This document shows positions 34,358 through 35,269 of a DNA stretch of 35,269 nt, piece by piece. A program made the position numbers and the translations under genes. Position 1 is the first letter of the stretch. Every line of letters starts with the position of its first letter. Under the pieces are notes generated by a model, which worked only from the letters and a program-made list of their open reading frames with translations, made no database searches and had not been told where the DNA came from. The DNA is from Bacteroidales bacterium UBA3844 (GTDB taxonomy: Bacteria; Bacteroidota; Bacteroidia; Bacteroidales; Paludibacteraceae), in NCBI GenBank assembly GCA_002392915.1, contig DGHQ01000050.1:16464-51732 (forward strand). The letters run 5' to 3'.

Positions 34358-34843
34358 TCACTCTTCATCCTTCTTAGCTGTGGAGTGTCTCCGTCTTATG
34401 CCAAAAGCACTGCTGTAATCCATCTCTTCTACTACAGTGCAATCACATTTCTCCACATCTTTATTCTTGGCATATTGTTTCCTGAACTGATCACAATCAC
34501 ATATTGAGTAAATGTGCGACTCATCACGGCATACCACATGAACCACTTGAATGGTATCTGCATGTGGATCATATTCATTCACAGCCATAAGTTGATACAT
34601 GACATTACTTTTTCCATATCCTTCAGCGAAATAGAAATTTTCCAAGTAGCCACAATATGGCTCCCAATTGTTAAGATTACGTCTAAAAGGGGATCCTTTC
34701 TTAATCAGGTAGCATAAAGAATCGTCGACCATCACTCTGCACTTATACAACATCATGAATTCATGATCCTTTGCAAAAAGGTTTGCGGCAGACATCAGCA
34801 CAGATACGATCAGAAAGAATATTTTAGTTGCTCGGATAGGCAT
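34358..34843 (-). CDS. Exported protein of unknown function
   Basis: A 161-residue protein with a signal peptide (hydrophobic residues 8-22, cleavage near NLFAKD). The mature part has eight cysteines, including a CDCDQFRKQY and KCDC cluster near residues 115-135, so disulfides or metal binding are possible. The C-terminus is basic then acidic (RRRHSTAKKDEE). I recognise no family. It lies between the adhesin gene and rpsT on the same strand. The bidirectional terminator upstream separates it from rpsT. No clear promoter is visible. Confidence 0.65.
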   Translation of the reverse strand: MPIRATKIFFLIVSVLMSAANLFAKDHEFMMLYKCRVMVDDSLCYLIKKGSPFRRNLNNWEPYCGYLENFYFAEGYGKSNVMYQLMAVNEYDPHADTIQVVHVVCRDESHIYSICDCDQFRKQYAKNKDVEKCDCTVVEEMDYSSAFGIRRRHSTAKKDEE

Positions 34844-34887
34844 AGCACATTATCATATTTTCGGGATGATAAAAAATAGGTAGGATT

Positions 34888-34940
34888 AAAAAACACAAAA
34901 GGTCTCACTTTTCAGTAAGACCTTAATATTTGTGTTTTTT
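34888..34940 (-). terminator. Bidirectional intrinsic terminator after rpsT
   Basis: A long stem joins AAGGTCT(C)AC to GT(A)AGACCTT and continues as AAACACAAA/TTTGTGTTT, with T-runs on both strands. It starts about 27 bases after the rpsT stop and should end the tRNA-rpsT transcript. Confidence 0.85.
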
Positions 34941-34966
34941 CTTCGATAGATTCGAGAAATGAAAGA

Positions 34967-35218
34967 TTAGAGCTTGTTAACGTAAATAGCCAACTTTGCC
35001 TTAAGATTAGAAGCCTTATTCTTGTGAATAACACGAATCTTAGCCAACTTGTCTAGCATAGAGCTAACTTTTGGATAAAGCTCTTCAGCCTCTTTCTTGT
35101 CAGAAATTGCACGAAGCTTACGCACTGCATTTCTTGTAGTCTTTGCGTAGTATCTATTGTGCAATCTTCTCTTCTCTGTCTGTCTGATTCTCTTAATAGA
35201 AGACTTGTGATTTGCCAT
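34967..35218 (-). CDS. rpsT: 30S ribosomal protein S20
   Basis: An 83-residue basic, helical protein that binds 16S rRNA early in 30S assembly. The start MANHKSSIKRIRQTEKRRLHN and the later NKASNLKAKLAIYVNKL are the family's conserved ends, and length is typical. A tRNA gene ends 27 bases upstream on the same strand with no promoter visible between, so the two are probably cotranscribed. A strong terminator follows. Confidence 0.96.
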   Translation of the reverse strand: MANHKSSIKRIRQTEKRRLHNRYYAKTTRNAVRKLRAISDKKEAEELYPKVSSMLDKLAKIRVIHKNKASNLKAKLAIYVNKL

Positions 35219-35245
35219 TGTTTTTAATAAATGAATTTATATTAG

Positions 35246-35269
35246 TAGCCCATAGGAGAGTCGAACTCC
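35246..35269 (-). tRNA. tRNA 3' part, probably tRNA-Glu, cut by window edge
   Basis: On the minus strand GGAG-TTCGACT-CTCC is a T-arm, followed by ATGGGCT (3' acceptor strand) and discriminator A. CCA is not encoded. The anticodon lies beyond the window. The T-arm and acceptor end resemble tRNA-Glu of Bacteroidales, which neighbours rpsT in several genomes; identity is inferred. Confidence 0.7.

Overview
The window looks like the chromosome of a member of the Bacteroidota, most likely the order Bacteroidales. The evidence is the rpsU-xerC-hpf-tRNA block, promoters with the Bacteroides-type -7 box TAnnTTTG (several with a TTG -33 element about 18-20 bases upstream), few Shine-Dalgarno sites, a GldJ-type lipoprotein, two proteins with type IX secretion C-terminal domains, a CcsBA cytochrome c synthase, a FeoA-FeoB fusion and GTAG-headed palindromic repeats. 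No rRNA, CRISPR array, prophage or insertion-sequence transposase is visible.

Layout. 1-1.7 kb (minus): rpsU, xerC and hpf, then a terminator, a tRNA-Tyr gene and the 5' part of another tRNA cut by the window edge. 1.8-6.2 kb (minus): a tightly overlapping set of murF, a small membrane-anchored protein of unknown function, an LtaS-like phosphotransferase and a radical SAM enzyme. 6.2-11.3 kb (minus): a GldJ-like lipoprotein, a thioredoxin-fold lipid-free envelope protein and an M24 aminopeptidase. 11.4-16 kb (plus): topA, a HisE pyrophosphohydrolase fused to a catalytically dead HisI domain, and the penicillin-binding carboxypeptidase dacB. 16-19.4 kb: a small monooxygenase-like protein, an unknown lipoprotein and a secreted beta-sandwich protein ending in a type A-like T9SS sorting domain. 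19.8-25.9 kb (minus): an apparent Rid - CcsBA - FeoAB - FeoB-associated Cys-rich protein operon, linking ferrous iron uptake with cytochrome c maturation. 25.9-27.7 kb: a repeat-rich island around a HigB/HigA-type toxin-antitoxin pair. 27.7-34 kb (minus): one very large adhesin-like protein ending in a gliding-motility-type C-terminal domain. 34.3-35.3 kb (minus): an unknown secreted protein, rpsT and the 3' end of a tRNA.

Most of the window is ordinary core genome. The unusual parts are: the HisE protein with a HisI half stripped of its catalytic residues; a palindromic repeat and a 33-bp tandem repeat inserted in frame in CcsBA; a two-hairpin intergenic element present twice with compensatory base changes and conserved GA/GA mismatches; a toxin-antitoxin pair flanked by duplicated upstream sequence; and a composition break inside the giant adhesin gene. 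I did not find a clear multi-gene system of an unknown kind.
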